Assembly: GCA_963838205.1 (NCBI GenBank)
Contig: CAWIQF010000017.1
Coordinates: forward strand, 1-64,000
DNA: 64,000 nt
Direction of reading: 5' to 3'
From: CAIVVT01 sp963838205
Lineage (GTDB): Bacteria > Acidobacteriota > Terriglobia > Bryobacterales > Bryobacteraceae
This document shows, one piece after another, positions 63,643 to 64,000 of this stretch; within the stretch, counting starts at the first letter, position 1, and each line of letters begins with the position of its first letter. A program made the position numbers and the translations under genes. Below the pieces are notes generated by a model, which was given only the letters and a program-made list of their open reading frames with translations, made no database searches and was not told the DNA's origin.

Positions 63643-64000
63643 CGCGATGAGTATACTGCTTTTCCGCAATGATCGGCTGGTTGCCGGTCATTCGTCGAGC
63701 TTTAGCACGACTCTCCGCGACACACGACTAAGCACCTCGCTTCAAACGCTTTAGCCTCCTTTGACCTGCTCCCCTCTGAATAATCCCCTATGATCTTCCG
63801 CGGGCCTGCACCCGGCCCACGCCTCATTTCCGTCTCCCGGATGCCTCAGAATCGATACCAGTCTGCTTCGCGGCGCGCGGCCCGTGCGTGCCCGTCTCCA
63901 CGCCCCGCTCTCCGAACTCCTTCAACGACGGTCATCACCAGGCAACCCCACAGTGGCTGCCGGCGATTCCGCATACCCCCGGTCATAACGAGTTTTCCGT
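63643..64000. other. Right edge, no gene seen
   Basis: About 360 bp with only GC-rich shadow frames. A gene could begin beyond the window. No repeat from elsewhere in the window was noticed here. Confidence 0.4.

Overview
The window is high-GC DNA that looks like a soil Acidobacteriota, most likely of the Bryobacterales/Solibacter type. The assignment rests on family content: an RHS core protein, YVTN/YncE-like secreted propellers, a Tat-like GH36 enzyme, an OmcA/MtrC-type decaheme cytochrome, RND pumps and many dispersed short repeats. No rRNA or complete tRNA gene, CRISPR array or replication origin was seen.

Layout. 0-5 kb: remains of a small integrated element (xis-like gene, frameshifted large serine recombinase, small hypothetical genes, a DUF2779-like remnant). 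5.2-7.85 kb: an intact IS21-family element next to a 308-bp MITE-like element. 8.3-11.65 kb: a secreted propeller protein behind a truncated RHS tip and a hairpin cluster. 11.9-15.4 kb: a GDYXXLXY / DUF2157 / MFS-acyltransferase operon. 15.5-22.8 kb: a sigma-54 activator, a GH36-like glycosidase, a GH18-like secreted protein and a YncE-like propeller. 23.3-25.8 kb: a porin between two copies of a repeat that carries the 3' half of a tRNA-Pro.

26.4-36.2 kb is the clearest regulatory unit. An OmpR-type two-component pair sits between a PepSY-like periplasmic protein, a second YncE-like protein and a tolC/MFP/RND operon. The same 11-bp-spaced TTTCAG direct repeat lies upstream of all three targets. 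36.3-38.7 kb is a graveyard of IS3, GT39, IS66 and TolC fragments.

38.9-52.1 kb holds an rraA/MFP/RND/tolC operon bracketed by two paralogous sets of receiver-like protein, HisKA_3 kinase and NarL regulator, plus a third receiver-like protein. 52.3-58.8 kb contains a truncated DinB gene, a secreted helical protein, an alpha/beta hydrolase, a Gly/Tyr-rich secreted protein behind a close match to a sigma-54 promoter, a PilZ protein, an oxidoreductase remnant, a second MITE-like copy in a nest of repeats, and a tandem array of ten 11-bp units. The window ends with a frameshifted decaheme cytochrome, a GH5-like glycosidase and a ParA-type ATPase.

Four genes carry a single-base frameshift (serine recombinase, two MFP adaptors, cytochrome). 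These are either real decay or assembly errors, and the read data should settle it before any is called a pseudogene. All family calls were made by reading the translations; no database search was run.
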